This document shows positions 37,266 through 45,874 of a DNA stretch of 64,000 nt, one piece after another. This stretch comes from Schlegelella aquatica (lineage in GTDB: Bacteria > Pseudomonadota > Gammaproteobacteria > Burkholderiales > Burkholderiaceae_C): positions 1,364,001 through 1,428,000 of the forward strand of contig NZ_CP110257.1 of assembly GCF_026013905.1 (NCBI RefSeq), written 5' to 3'. Position 1 is the first letter of the stretch. Every line of letters starts with the position of its first letter. A program made the position numbers and the translations under genes. Under the pieces are notes generated by a model, which was not told where the DNA came from, made no database searches, and was given only the letters and a program-made list of their open reading frames with translations.

Positions 37266-38621
37266 ATGACGATCCTGCGACTCGTGCTGGCCGCCTTGCT
37301 GATCTACCTGCCCAACCAGCAGATGTTCAAGTTGGAGTTCACGGTCAAAGGCTTGAACGTGTTGAACATGCTGTTCCTCCTGGCGGTGGCCCTCATGGTG
37401 GCGTTGCGCGTCCGCGCGCCCGATCCTGCGCCGATGAGGCGGGCGTTCTTCTTTTTCTTCGCCGTGCTCGTCTGGGGCTTCGCTGCGGGGTTGATGCACG
37501 ACCCCTCGGAGTGGGTCAACGATCTCACCGCGCTCAAGAACAGCATCTTCTACATGCTGCTGTTTTTTTTGTTCTATCACGCGTCACAGGATGAACGCAC
37601 GATTCGCTTTCTGTTTGGCGTGATTCTGCTCGTGACATTTGTGGCCGCGGTGCAGGGCTTGCGGCAGGCACTGGACTACGGCATCGCGACCTACAACGAG
37701 ACTCGCCGCGTCTCGGCACCCTTCGGGTGGCACTACACGAATGCGAACAGAGCAGCGATCTTCTTTGCAATCTTCATTCCTTTGTTTGCCGCGGTCGGCT
37801 TGTTCTACCGAGGAAAGATCCTGCACCGGCTCGTGGGCCTCGGGAGCACCGCGCTCATTGCCTTCGTCGTCTTCTTCACCTACTCCCGCCAAGCCTATTT
37901 CATCCTGGCAGCGCTTGTGTTGCTCGTGACCCTTCGGCGCAGCGTGGTGTTGAGTGCACTGATCGTCGCCGCCTTGATGAGCTTCGAGTCGTGGGCGCCG
38001 GAGACCGTGGTCGAGCGCATCATGATGACCACGCAAGTGGAACATGCGACCACTGCGCCTGCCCGATCGGAGAGCGGGCGCGAACCGACGTACGACCAGA
38101 GCACCGAAAGCCGGTTCGAGATCTGGGAAGGTGCGGCTGCCATGATCGCGGACCGCCCCTGGGGGGTGGGCTTGAATCATTTCAAGCGCGAGATCGGGGC
38201 GTATGCCCCGGTCTACGCGAACATGGACGCCCACAACTTCTACGTGCTCATCACTGCGGAGGCGGGACTGCTCGGGCCGGTGGCCACACTGGTGTTGCTC
38301 GGGGGCTTGCTGCTCCTGGCGCGACGCGTGGAGCGGCTCGACACGCGTCCCGAGTCCCGGATGCTGGGCATCGGCTTCGGGCTGTCCGTGCTCGCCGTCG
38401 TCATGGGGAACATCTACGGCAGCCGGTTCCTCGACGGCGACGTGATGGGGAACTTCTGGGCCCTGGCCGGCCTGGTGGCACGCTACTACACGCTCTCGGC
38501 GCAGGGCAAACGCGTTGCTGCCGCCGAGGCGGTGAAAGCGGGGGAGCTCGGGGTGCCGGCCCCGGCCTGGCAACTGCCAAGTAGCGCACGCACCCGCACG
38601 CGTCCTGCACCGGATTTGTAA
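37266..38621 (+). CDS. O-antigen ligase/polymerase family membrane protein (Wzy-like)
   Basis: A 451-residue protein with about 11-12 membrane segments and a large periplasmic loop with TESRFEIWEGAAAMIADRPWGVGLNHF near residues 280-310, the Wzy_C (O-antigen ligase) signature including the DRPWGVGxxxF and AHNFYVLITAEAGLLG stretches. In a Wzy-dependent EPS locus it most likely polymerises repeat units. Last clear member of the EPS operon; it follows the deacetylase by 10 bp. Confidence 0.88.
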   Translation: MTILRLVLAALLIYLPNQQMFKLEFTVKGLNVLNMLFLLAVALMVALRVRAPDPAPMRRAFFFFFAVLVWGFAAGLMHDPSEWVNDLTALKNSIFYMLLFFLFYHASQDERTIRFLFGVILLVTFVAAVQGLRQALDYGIATYNETRRVSAPFGWHYTNANRAAIFFAIFIPLFAAVGLFYRGKILHRLVGLGSTALIAFVVFFTYSRQAYFILAALVLLVTLRRSVVLSALIVAALMSFESWAPETVVERIMMTTQVEHATTAPARSESGREPTYDQSTESRFEIWEGAAAMIADRPWGVGLNHFKREIGAYAPVYANMDAHNFYVLITAEAGLLGPVATLVLLGGLLLLARRVERLDTRPESRMLGIGFGLSVLAVVMGNIYGSRFLDGDVMGNFWALAGLVARYYTLSAQGKRVAAAEAVKAGELGVPAPAWQLPSSARTRTRPAPDL

Positions 38622-38826
38622 CAAGGGCGGAAGGCAGACAAAGGGCGAAGTTCCCGCGCGAGCCCCCTCATTCAAGGGGGGACAAGAGGCCTCCGGCGCC
38701 CTCGGTCTGCGCCACGGGCCGGCGGCATTTGTTGCACCCGGTTACTTTCTCCGCTCATCTGACGGCACCATTCGGCCGTCGGGGTATGGAAGAGGGAGGC
38801 GAGCGGAGCTGGCCATCACCTCTCCA

Positions 38827-38859
38827 TGCCGATCAGGACGGCCTCGGAGGCCGTCGGCA
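38827..38859 (+). other. Stem-loop upstream of the first propeller-type lipoprotein
   Basis: GACGGCC-TCGGA-GGCCGTC (38837-38855) is a perfect 7-bp stem, with flanking TGCCG/CGGCA (38827-38831, 38855-38859) able to extend or compete with it. It ends 17 bp before the ATG of the lipoprotein gene. No T tract follows, so it is not a terminator; a role in translation is possible. The rest of the 255-bp gap shows nothing I can name. Confidence 0.4.
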
Positions 38860-38876
38860 ACGAGGGTGGGCTTCCA

Positions 38877-40217
38877 ATGATTTCTGTGGTTCGGCTCGGC
38901 GTTGCCGGGTTTCTGTCCTTCGCGTTGGCGGGTTGCGGCGGGGGCGGGGGCTCTGCCACGGGTGGTGGGGGTGAGACCGACAGGGGCGGCGTCCCGGGGA
39001 CGGGTGTGAGCGCCAGCCCATCCAGCGGCTGCAGGGATTTCTACTCGGCCGGTGGCGCACTCGTGAGCGGTCAATGGTTGACGGCGGCCATCCCGTCGCT
39101 TGCCAAGCCTGTGAAGGGCAAGGCGTTTGCGGAGCCGACGTACAAGACGTGCGTGACGAGGGTGACGGACCATGCGGTGGAGCCGCCGTCGGGTTTTGCG
39201 CGCAACGACTACTCACGGCGCCAGGCGTTCAATGCGGACAGCTCGAAGCTGCTGGTGTATGCGCTGGACGGGTTCTGGCATGTGTATGACGCGCGCACGA
39301 TGGCGTATGTGAAGAAGCTGGTGGGCCCGGGAGGCGATGCGGAGCCGCAATGGCATCCGAGCGACCCGAACCTGCTGTACTACCTGCCGAGCAACGGCGT
39401 CGGGATGAAGCTGTACGAGCTGAACGTGGCGACCGACCAGACGAGGGTGGTGGGCGACTTCGGTGCGCGGCTGAAGGCCCGGTGGCCCGGTGCGGCGGCG
39501 GCGTGGACGAAGTCGGAGGGCTCGCCCTCGGCGGACGGGCGGTACTGGTGCTTCATGGTGGACGACGCGAACTGGAACGGCGTGGGCGTGTTCACGTGGG
39601 ACCGTGACACCAACACGATTCTGGGGATGAAGAGCACGAACGGCGAGAGGCCGGACCATGTGAGCATGAGCCCGAGCGGCAACTACTGCGTGGTGTCGTC
39701 GGACGGTGCGAGCGGGACGGTGGCGTACAGCCGCGACTTCAGCCAGCAGAAGAAGGTGCACCACAAGTCGGAGCACTCGGACATTGCGCTGGACGAGAAC
39801 GGCGACGACGTGTATGTGGCGATCGACTACCAGTCCAACGCGGGCGACGTGTTCATGGTGAACCTGCGCACGGGGGTGAGGACGGTGCTGTTCCCGACGT
39901 ACCTGAGCGGCACGGCGACGGCGCTGCACGTGTCGGGCAAGGCGTACAACAAGCGCGGCTGGGTGGTGATCTCGACGTACGCGGACGGTGGCGGTTCGCT
40001 GCAGTGGCTGCACCGAAAGGTGATGGCTGTGCAGCTGAGGGCGGACCCGGTGATCTACCACCTGGCGCACCACCACTCGGCGCCGGCGGGCTACTGGACG
40101 GAGCCGCACGCGAGCGTGAACCGCGACTTCACCAAGATCCTGTTCAACTCGAACTGGGACGTGGCATCCGAGAACATCGATACCTACATGATCGAGCTGC
40201 CTGGATCATGGAACTGA
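38877..40217 (+). CDS. Propeller-like lipoprotein of unknown function, paralog 1
   Basis: A 446-residue exported protein that I do not recognise by name. Signal peptide with lipobox LAGC followed by a Gly/Ser linker (to about residue 60). The rest looks like a six- or seven-bladed PD40/WD40-like beta-propeller: repeated SADGRYWCFMVDD, PSGNYCVVSSDG, NGDDVYVAIDY and FTKILFNSNWD strands. Conserved His/Asp motifs RPDHVSMS, HKSEHSDIAL and WTEPHASVNRDF recall metal-binding residues of propeller-type oligogalacturonate lyases, but this is only suggestive. Residues ~70-440 are almost identical to the next gene. Placed at the end of the EPS operon, it may bind or cut the polymer at the cell surface. 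Confidence 0.75.
   Translation: MISVVRLGVAGFLSFALAGCGGGGGSATGGGGETDRGGVPGTGVSASPSSGCRDFYSAGGALVSGQWLTAAIPSLAKPVKGKAFAEPTYKTCVTRVTDHAVEPPSGFARNDYSRRQAFNADSSKLLVYALDGFWHVYDARTMAYVKKLVGPGGDAEPQWHPSDPNLLYYLPSNGVGMKLYELNVATDQTRVVGDFGARLKARWPGAAAAWTKSEGSPSADGRYWCFMVDDANWNGVGVFTWDRDTNTILGMKSTNGERPDHVSMSPSGNYCVVSSDGASGTVAYSRDFSQQKKVHHKSEHSDIALDENGDDVYVAIDYQSNAGDVFMVNLRTGVRTVLFPTYLSGTATALHVSGKAYNKRGWVVISTYADGGGSLQWLHRKVMAVQLRADPVIYHLAHHHSAPAGYWTEPHASVNRDFTKILFNSNWDVASENIDTYMIELPGSWN
39090..40201 (+). repeat. 1.1-kb dispersed direct repeat, copy 1
   Basis: This block matches 41640-42751 at a constant offset of 2550 with five visible differences (39221, 39308, 40016, 40043, 40191), about 99.5% identity. 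It covers the propeller domain only; the N-terminal coding parts and both flanks are unrelated. Confidence 0.95.
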
Positions 40218-40559
40218 GACATCGACTCTTGATTGGACTCGCGTCGGGACGACGATGAGGCCAGGGGCTGAGTGAGGCAGCCCCACCTGCCCTCTGTTGA
40301 CTGATCGATCGGCGGCGCGCCCCTCGCGGGCACGCCCTCGGGGCAGGCTTTTTCTATCGCCAATTCACCGTGCGCAGGCCCGAGGCCCGTGCAGGGGGGA
40401 GTGTTTGCGTCGGAACCCCGGCCGAGACCAGATCGGCCGCATGCAAGCGCTCGGGCATCGAGGGTTCCAGTTGCGATGAGACGAAGAAATCCAGTGGGGG
40501 CAAGGACCCGCAGCCAAGAAGCAAGCGCGGGACATTGTCGGACGTCGTTGGGAGCAATG
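40218..40559 (+). other. Intergenic region between the two propeller lipoproteins
   Basis: The 342-bp gap contains a GGGGCTG/CAGCCCC hairpin (40264-40284), a terminator-like hairpin near 40317-40353, and then about 200 bp without any promoter hexamers or RNA fold I can identify. A GGGAG ribosome site lies at 40550-40554 before paralog 2. Confidence 0.5.
40317..40353 (+). terminator. Terminator after propeller paralog 1
   Basis: A GC-rich inverted region (GCCCC ... GGGGC, with internal GGGC/GCCC pairing) is followed by AGGCTTTTT. It should end most transcription from the EPS operon and paralog 1. Confidence 0.6.
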
Positions 40560-42770
40560 ATGGAAAGCAAAGCATGGTGGGCAGGATTCCTCCTGCCTTT
40601 GGTAGCAGCGGCGCTGTCCGCCTGTGGTGGCGGCAGCGGTGGCGGTGGAACTGGTGGTCTCGAGACGACCCCTTCTTCCACGGTGGCGGTCTCGACGGAT
40701 GATCCGAACTTCGATGGAGGTTCGTCTGACGAAGACATCGCGGTGGCTCAGCGGATTCTCTCGTCGAGCTACTTCCTCGCGCAGCCGATCACCGTCTCGG
40801 TGAGTGGCGCGGGCCGTGTGTTGGGAACACCGGGCGGCATCGACTGCGGAGTGGGCTCGAAGAACGTGTGCAAGGCCACTTTCTCGAGCTTCACCTACGT
40901 CAAGCTGAGTGCGGCGCCCGCGCCGGGGGCCACCTTCCTCGGCTGGTCGGGCAGCTGCAGCGGCACGGGGCTGTACTGCAAGGTGTCGAACGCCTTTGCA
41001 CGCGACGTGCGCGCGGTCTTCTCGCAGCCCGCGACCGTGGCGCCCACGACCTACACGTTGAGCACGTCGGTGACGGGCAAGGGCACGGTCGCCAGCCAGC
41101 CGGCGGGCATCTTGTGTGGCGCCGCCGGCACGTCCTGCTCGACTTCGTTCAAGTCGGGTACCGCGGTGACGTTGACCGCCACCGCACCGGCGGGGTACTC
41201 GTTCTCCGGCTGGTCCGGCGCCTGCTCCGGGACGGCTTCGACCTGCACGGTGTCGATGTCCGGGGCCCGCAGCGTGGGGGCCGCCTTCACGCAGTCGCCG
41301 ACCACGTATGCGTTGAGCGTGAGCGTCGCTGGCACGGGCTCTGTCAAGAGCACGCCGGCCGGGATCGACTGCGGCGGCTCGGCCACGGCATGCAAGTCCT
41401 ACTTCGGCGCGGGCAGCTCGGTCACGCTGAGCGCTGTGGCTCCTCAGGGGTACACCTTCACCGGGTGGAAGGGCGCATGCAGCGGAACGAGCTCGACGTG
41501 CACCGTTCCCATGAACGGCGCCCAGTCCGTCGAAGCGGGGTTCGCGGCGACGGTGACCAGCGCTCCGACGAGCAGCAGTGCGTGCACGCAGGTCTACTCT
41601 TCCGGCGCGACGCTGGTGAGCGGGAAGGTGGTCTCCACGATCCCGTCGCTTGCCAAGCCTGTGAAGGGCAAGGCGTTTGCGGAGCCGACGTACAAGACGT
41701 GCGTGACGAGGGTGACGGACCATGCGGTGGAGCCGCCGTCGGGTTTTGCGCGCAACGACTACTCACGGCGGCAGGCGTTCAATGCGGACAGCTCGAAGCT
41801 GCTGGTGTATGCGCTGGACGGGTTCTGGCATGTGTATGACGCGCGCACGATGGCGTACGTGAAGAAGCTGGTGGGCCCGGGAGGCGATGCGGAGCCGCAA
41901 TGGCATCCGAGCGACCCGAACCTGCTGTACTACCTGCCGAGCAACGGCGTCGGGATGAAGCTGTACGAGCTGAACGTGGCGACCGACCAGACGAGGGTGG
42001 TGGGCGACTTCGGTGCGCGGCTGAAGGCCCGGTGGCCCGGTGCGGCGGCGGCGTGGACGAAGTCGGAGGGCTCGCCCTCGGCGGACGGGCGGTACTGGTG
42101 CTTCATGGTGGACGACGCGAACTGGAACGGCGTGGGCGTGTTCACGTGGGACCGTGACACCAACACGATTCTGGGGATGAAGAGCACGAACGGCGAGAGG
42201 CCGGACCATGTGAGCATGAGCCCGAGCGGCAACTACTGCGTGGTGTCGTCGGACGGTGCGAGCGGGACGGTGGCGTACAGCCGCGACTTCAGCCAGCAGA
42301 AGAAGGTGCACCACAAGTCGGAGCACTCGGACATTGCGCTGGACGAGAACGGCGACGACGTGTATGTGGCGATCGACTACCAGTCCAACGCGGGCGACGT
42401 GTTCATGGTGAACCTGCGCACGGGGGTGAGGACGGTGCTGTTCCCGACGTACCTGAGCGGCACGGCGACGGCGCTGCACGTGTCGGGCAAGGCGTACAAC
42501 AAGCGCGGCTGGGTGGTGATCTCGACGTACGCGGACGGTGGCGGTTCGCTGCAGTGGCTGCACCGCAAGGTGATGGCTGTGCAGCTGAGGGCCGACCCGG
42601 TGATCTACCACCTGGCGCACCACCACTCGGCGCCGGCGGGCTACTGGACGGAGCCGCACGCGAGCGTGAACCGCGACTTCACCAAGATCCTGTTCAACTC
42701 GAACTGGGACGTGGCATCCGAGAACATCGATACCTACATGGTCGAGCTGCCGGCCGGCGCGATCAAGTGA
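40560..42770 (+). CDS. Propeller-like lipoprotein with three Cys-rich repeats, paralog 2
   Basis: A 736-residue exported protein. Signal peptide MMESKAWWAGFLLPLVAAALSAC (lipobox LSAC; the first Met is at 40557 or 40560), then a Gly-rich linker. Residues ~77-330 hold three repeats of ~78 residues of the InlB-B/Flg_new type (SVxGxGxVxSxPAGIxCG...GYxFxGWxGxCSGTxSTCTV), each with four cysteines that can form two disulfides. Residues ~360-730 are the propeller domain nearly identical to paralog 1. The repeats probably serve as a spacer or adhesive stalk. Same unknown function as paralog 1. Confidence 0.78.
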   Translation: MESKAWWAGFLLPLVAAALSACGGGSGGGGTGGLETTPSSTVAVSTDDPNFDGGSSDEDIAVAQRILSSSYFLAQPITVSVSGAGRVLGTPGGIDCGVGSKNVCKATFSSFTYVKLSAAPAPGATFLGWSGSCSGTGLYCKVSNAFARDVRAVFSQPATVAPTTYTLSTSVTGKGTVASQPAGILCGAAGTSCSTSFKSGTAVTLTATAPAGYSFSGWSGACSGTASTCTVSMSGARSVGAAFTQSPTTYALSVSVAGTGSVKSTPAGIDCGGSATACKSYFGAGSSVTLSAVAPQGYTFTGWKGACSGTSSTCTVPMNGAQSVEAGFAATVTSAPTSSSACTQVYSSGATLVSGKVVSTIPSLAKPVKGKAFAEPTYKTCVTRVTDHAVEPPSGFARNDYSRRQAFNADSSKLLVYALDGFWHVYDARTMAYVKKLVGPGGDAEPQWHPSDPNLLYYLPSNGVGMKLYELNVATDQTRVVGDFGARLKARWPGAAAAWTKSEGSPSADGRYWCFMVDDANWNGVGVFTWDRDTNTILGMKSTNGERPDHVSMSPSGNYCVVSSDGASGTVAYSRDFSQQKKVHHKSEHSDIALDENGDDVYVAIDYQSNAGDVFMVNLRTGVRTVLFPTYLSGTATALHVSGKAYNKRGWVVISTYADGGGSLQWLHRKVMAVQLRADPVIYHLAHHHSAPAGYWTEPHASVNRDFTKILFNSNWDVASENIDTYMVELPAGAIK
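41640..42751 (+). repeat. 1.1-kb dispersed direct repeat, copy 2
   Basis: Second copy of the propeller-coding block, matching 39090-40201. The encoded proteins are identical over most of the domain, pointing to very recent duplication or gene conversion. Confidence 0.95.
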
Positions 42771-42791
42771 TGCGTCTTTCGATGTGACCGC

Positions 42792-42820
42792 AAGGGGGCG
42801 CTCGTCGCCCCCTTTCTTTC
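42792..42820 (+). terminator. Rho-independent terminator after propeller paralog 2
   Basis: GGGGGCG-CTCGT-CGCCCCC is followed by TTTCTTTCTTTCTT, 24 bp after the stop. It separates the plus-strand EPS side from the convergent minus-strand NRPS operon. Confidence 0.85.
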
Positions 42821-42833
42821 TTTCTTGTCGGGC

Positions 42834-43613
42834 TCAGTCCGCCCAGCCTTGCCAGCGGTAATAGGCAAGACCGAGCACTTCATGCAGCGCTTGGGCAAGG
42901 AGCTGGGGCCCACCGTTGTTCGGCAGCCAGGCACGCCATGTCGGCCGCTCGATCTGCCGGAAGCCGCACGGCCAGGGGCGCACGTCCCAATCCAAGCTTC
43001 GGGCGACCGCGAGCGAGCGGGGCATGTGCAGCGCACTCGTCACCAGCCAGATCGGGCCCTCGTGATCGCCGAGGCGCTTTCTTGCCCAGAGGAGGTCTTC
43101 GTGCGTGCGCGAGGTGTCGGGGCTCAGCACGATGGCCTGCTCCGGTACTCCCATCGAGACCGCCACGGCTGCCATGCGTGCGGCGAACGACTCCGCGGGC
43201 GGGATGCCCTTCGGCCCTCCGGCCATCAACAGCCGCCCGCCGGTGCGTCGCCACAGCGACACCGCGGCATGCACCCGCTCCCATCCGTCGGCGTCCAGGC
43301 GGGTGTGCGGGGCGGCTGCCGTACCGGCGATCTCCCCGCTCGCCAGCACCACGATCACGCTGCGCGGGTCGGCCTGCGGGCGGTGCGCGGAGCGCGGGAC
43401 GGCGTTCTCGAGCTGGCGCACGACCAGGTTGCCCAGCGCGGGGGTGCTGAGAATCCAGCTCCATGCGGCAAGCGCGAGCAGCAGATGGCGCCACCGGTAC
43501 AAGCGGCTTCCATCGGCCAGGCGGGATCCGATGGCCAGGATCACGAGGATCAGGACGAGATACACCGCCCCCGGCAAGGGGATCTCCGAGGCGGAGGTGA
43601 AGAACAGGCGCAC
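42834..43613 (-). CDS. YdcF/ElyC/SanA family (DUF218) membrane protein
   Basis: A 259-residue protein with two N-terminal membrane helices (YLVLILVILAIGSRL and LLLALAAWSWIL) and a DUF218 domain: VIVVLASGE, LDADGWERVHAAVSLWRRTGGRLLMAGG, DTSRTHEDLLWAR and LVTSALHMPRSLAVARS. Relatives affect envelope and lipid-carrier homeostasis; the catalytic role is unknown. The start is a GTG at 43613 with TGAGGG upstream. It lies 9 bp after propeller paralog 3 and ends the NRPS operon. Confidence 0.85.
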   Translation of the reverse strand: MRLFFTSASEIPLPGAVYLVLILVILAIGSRLADGSRLYRWRHLLLALAAWSWILSTPALGNLVVRQLENAVPRSAHRPQADPRSVIVVLASGEIAGTAAAPHTRLDADGWERVHAAVSLWRRTGGRLLMAGGPKGIPPAESFAARMAAVAVSMGVPEQAIVLSPDTSRTHEDLLWARKRLGDHEGPIWLVTSALHMPRSLAVARSLDWDVRPWPCGFRQIERPTWRAWLPNNGGPQLLAQALHEVLGLAYYRWQGWAD

Positions 43614-43622
43614 CGTGCGCCC

Positions 43623-44993
43623 TCAGGGCCGCGGGGAGAGCGCCTGCGGCGGCACCACCAGCATGTAAGTGTCCACGTCCGTCTCGCTCGCCACCCCCCA
43701 GTTGGAGTTGAACACGACGCGGGAGAAGTCGCGGTTCACCGAGGCGTGCGGCTCCGTCCAGTACTTGGCGTACCGGCTCTGATGAAAGCCGAGGTTGACG
43801 ATGCGCGGGGAGGCTTTGAGTTCGACGGCCAGCAGCTTGCGGTGCAGCCACTGCCGACCGCCGCGGCCGCCATCGGCGTAGGTGGACACGAGCACCCAGC
43901 CGGGGCGCCGGTAGGCCTTGCCGGAGACGTGCAGCGCCGTCGCTGTGCCGTCGATGTAGGTGTCGAACAGGTCTGTCCGCTGTCCGGTGCGCAGGTTGAC
44001 CATGAACAGAGGCCCTTTGCCGGCCTGGTAGTCGATCGCCACGTAGGCGTCGTCGCCCTCGGCGGTGAGGGCGATGTCGGAGTGTTCGCTCTTGGACTGC
44101 AAGAGGCGAGGGGCGCGGAAGTCCCTCGTGAACGCGGTGGGGCCGTCGAGCCACGAGACCACCACGTGATTGCCGCTCGGGCTCATGCTGATGTGGTCCG
44201 GGCGGTCCTTGCCGTGGCGCGCCAGATCGTAGGTCGCAATGATCCGGTCTTCGACCAGATCGTAGGTGAACAGGCCGAGCCCCTTCCAATCCGGGCCGTC
44301 GACCTGGAAGGCCCAGTAGCGGCCGTCGGCCGACGGCGACCCCTCGGATCGCGTCCAGACGCTGTGCGCGCTGGGCCACACCGCCTTCACGCGAGGTCCG
44401 AGGTCCGCGACGTCGCTCGCGATGCCTGTTCTCACGTTCAGCTGGCGCAGCTTCATGCCGATGCCGTTGCTCGGCAGGAAGTAGAGAAGGTCCGGGTCGC
44501 TCGGGTGCCACTGGGGCTCGGCATCGCCCGCCAGCGGGTCGAGGGCCACGAGGTAGTCGAGCGTCTCGGCGTCGTACAGATGCCAGCGCCCGTCCTGGGC
44601 GACGACGACGAGGCGGGTGTCGTCGGCATTGAACGACTGGCGGCGCGAGTAGTCTGCGCGCGCGAAGCCGCGCGGCGGTTCACGGTCGTGCTCCGTCACG
44701 CGAAGGATGCACGTCCGGTACGCGGGATCGAGCACGGCGATGCCCTTGGCAGGCCGTTCCCCGGCAGCAGGCAACGGGGCGAGGTGCTTGCCGGTGGTGG
44801 GACGCCATTGGGCCGCTTGCTGTGGGGAACACAACTCCTTGACCTTGGGCAAGATGCTCGTCCCAGCGGGGCGGACGGCGCCGGGGCCGGGGGAGGGGTT
44901 CGCCCACCCCTGCCATGCATGCAGCAAGCCGAGCAAGAGGACGGCCGCGGCGCGGTGCTTGCCGAAGCGCCGACGCGAAGGACAGGGGATCAT
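43623..44993 (-). CDS. Exported propeller-like protein of unknown function, paralog 3
   Basis: A 456-residue protein with a signal peptide (RAAAVLLLGLLHAWQGWA) but no lipobox, so it is probably periplasmic or secreted rather than lipid-anchored. It shares the propeller family motifs with paralogs 1 and 2: EPPRGFARADYSRRQSFNAD, EPQWHPSDPDLLYFLPSNG, SEGSPSADGRYWAF, RPDHISMSPSGN, SKSEHSDIAL and WTEPHASVNRDFSRVVFNS, but is far more divergent (by eye about half the residues). The ATGA overlap with the hydrolase gene shows it belongs to the NRPS operon. Function unknown; I infer the same ligand as the EPS-side paralogs. Confidence 0.75.
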   Translation of the reverse strand: MIPCPSRRRFGKHRAAAVLLLGLLHAWQGWANPSPGPGAVRPAGTSILPKVKELCSPQQAAQWRPTTGKHLAPLPAAGERPAKGIAVLDPAYRTCILRVTEHDREPPRGFARADYSRRQSFNADDTRLVVVAQDGRWHLYDAETLDYLVALDPLAGDAEPQWHPSDPDLLYFLPSNGIGMKLRQLNVRTGIASDVADLGPRVKAVWPSAHSVWTRSEGSPSADGRYWAFQVDGPDWKGLGLFTYDLVEDRIIATYDLARHGKDRPDHISMSPSGNHVVVSWLDGPTAFTRDFRAPRLLQSKSEHSDIALTAEGDDAYVAIDYQAGKGPLFMVNLRTGQRTDLFDTYIDGTATALHVSGKAYRRPGWVLVSTYADGGRGGRQWLHRKLLAVELKASPRIVNLGFHQSRYAKYWTEPHASVNRDFSRVVFNSNWGVASETDVDTYMLVVPPQALSPRP

Positions 44994-45874
44994 GCGGCCC
45001 TCCGGCTCTGAACCTGCGTCGTCGGCACGCCCACCTGGGTCGCCCAGTGGACCACGCGGTGACAGGCTTCCTCTTGAGCGGCCAGGGGCGTGAGGGTGTG
45101 GTCGAGATGGGGCGTGTAATGGCATTCGATCCGGGCCGCCCACGGGTGGCGGCCGAACACATCCATGAACTGCCCCTGATAGTTGTAGGTGTTGAGCAAG
45201 CTGCCCGAGTAGGTCATGCAGATGCGCACGCCGCGCGCAACCAGGGCTTCCAACTGGGAGGAGAACTCCTCGACCGTCGGCACCGGCCGGCCATACGAGA
45301 TGGCGTCGCCTTGCGGCCGGCGCCTGAGGAGACCCTGGGCGGCGAGGGCCGGCAGGGTCCAGGCCTTGGCGACCAACCAGCCAACGGAGCCGAGCGGCCC
45401 ACGTCGAGCGAGGCTCTTCCAGTAGAGCAGCGCTTGCGTCTTCCAGGTCGGGTAGGCGTAGCCGTCCAGCATCCACAAGCCCTGGATGCGGTCGTCCTGC
45501 AGCGCACAGGCGAGGCCGTGGTCCGCCCCGGAACAGATGCCGACGACCGCGAAGTGGCGAAGGCCGCAGGACTGCCCGAGCTGATCCATCGCGGCCTGCA
45601 AGTCCAGGATCGATTGCTCGCGGTAGGGGAGGCCTGCGTCCGCGGCGCGGCTGTCTCCTTGCCCTGAGAGATCGAAGCGCAGGCTGGCGAATCCGGCCTC
45701 GCTCAGCCGGCGGGCCATCTTCACGTTCAGGCGGTGCGGACCGATGCGGTGGATGACGCCCGCGTTGAGCAGGACGATGCCCAGGGGCCGCATCTCGGTG
45801 TCGGGCACGGTGAGCGTGCCGCTCAGGCGGCGGTCAGGCCCGAAGGTGACGGCGATCTCGTTCACGGCAGGCAT
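44990..45874 (-). CDS. Alpha/beta hydrolase (exosortase-A-associated hydrolase 1-like)
   Basis: A 294-residue alpha/beta hydrolase. The nucleophile elbow is VVGICSGADHGL (Ser near residue 115), the oxyanion region is LLNAGVIHRIGPHRLNV, and FASLRFDLSGQGDS is typical. The catalytic His is likely in HLDHTLTPL near residue 265. It resembles hydrolases of exosortase-A loci and NRPS-associated acyl hydrolases; one role could be release of the NRPS product, as neither NRPS has a thioesterase. Overlaps the end of the next-upstream hydrolase gene and the start of paralog 3. Confidence 0.78.
   Translation of the reverse strand: MPAVNEIAVTFGPDRRLSGTLTVPDTEMRPLGIVLLNAGVIHRIGPHRLNVKMARRLSEAGFASLRFDLSGQGDSRAADAGLPYREQSILDLQAAMDQLGQSCGLRHFAVVGICSGADHGLACALQDDRIQGLWMLDGYAYPTWKTQALLYWKSLARRGPLGSVGWLVAKAWTLPALAAQGLLRRRPQGDAISYGRPVPTVEEFSSQLEALVARGVRICMTYSGSLLNTYNYQGQFMDVFGRHPWAARIECHYTPHLDHTLTPLAAQEEACHRVVHWATQVGVPTTQVQSRRAA

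Noticed and set aside
40788-41545. The regular repeats as a CRISPR or tandem DNA repeat
   Set aside because: They are similar at protein level only (about half of the residues); the DNA repeats are not exact and there is no spacer structure.
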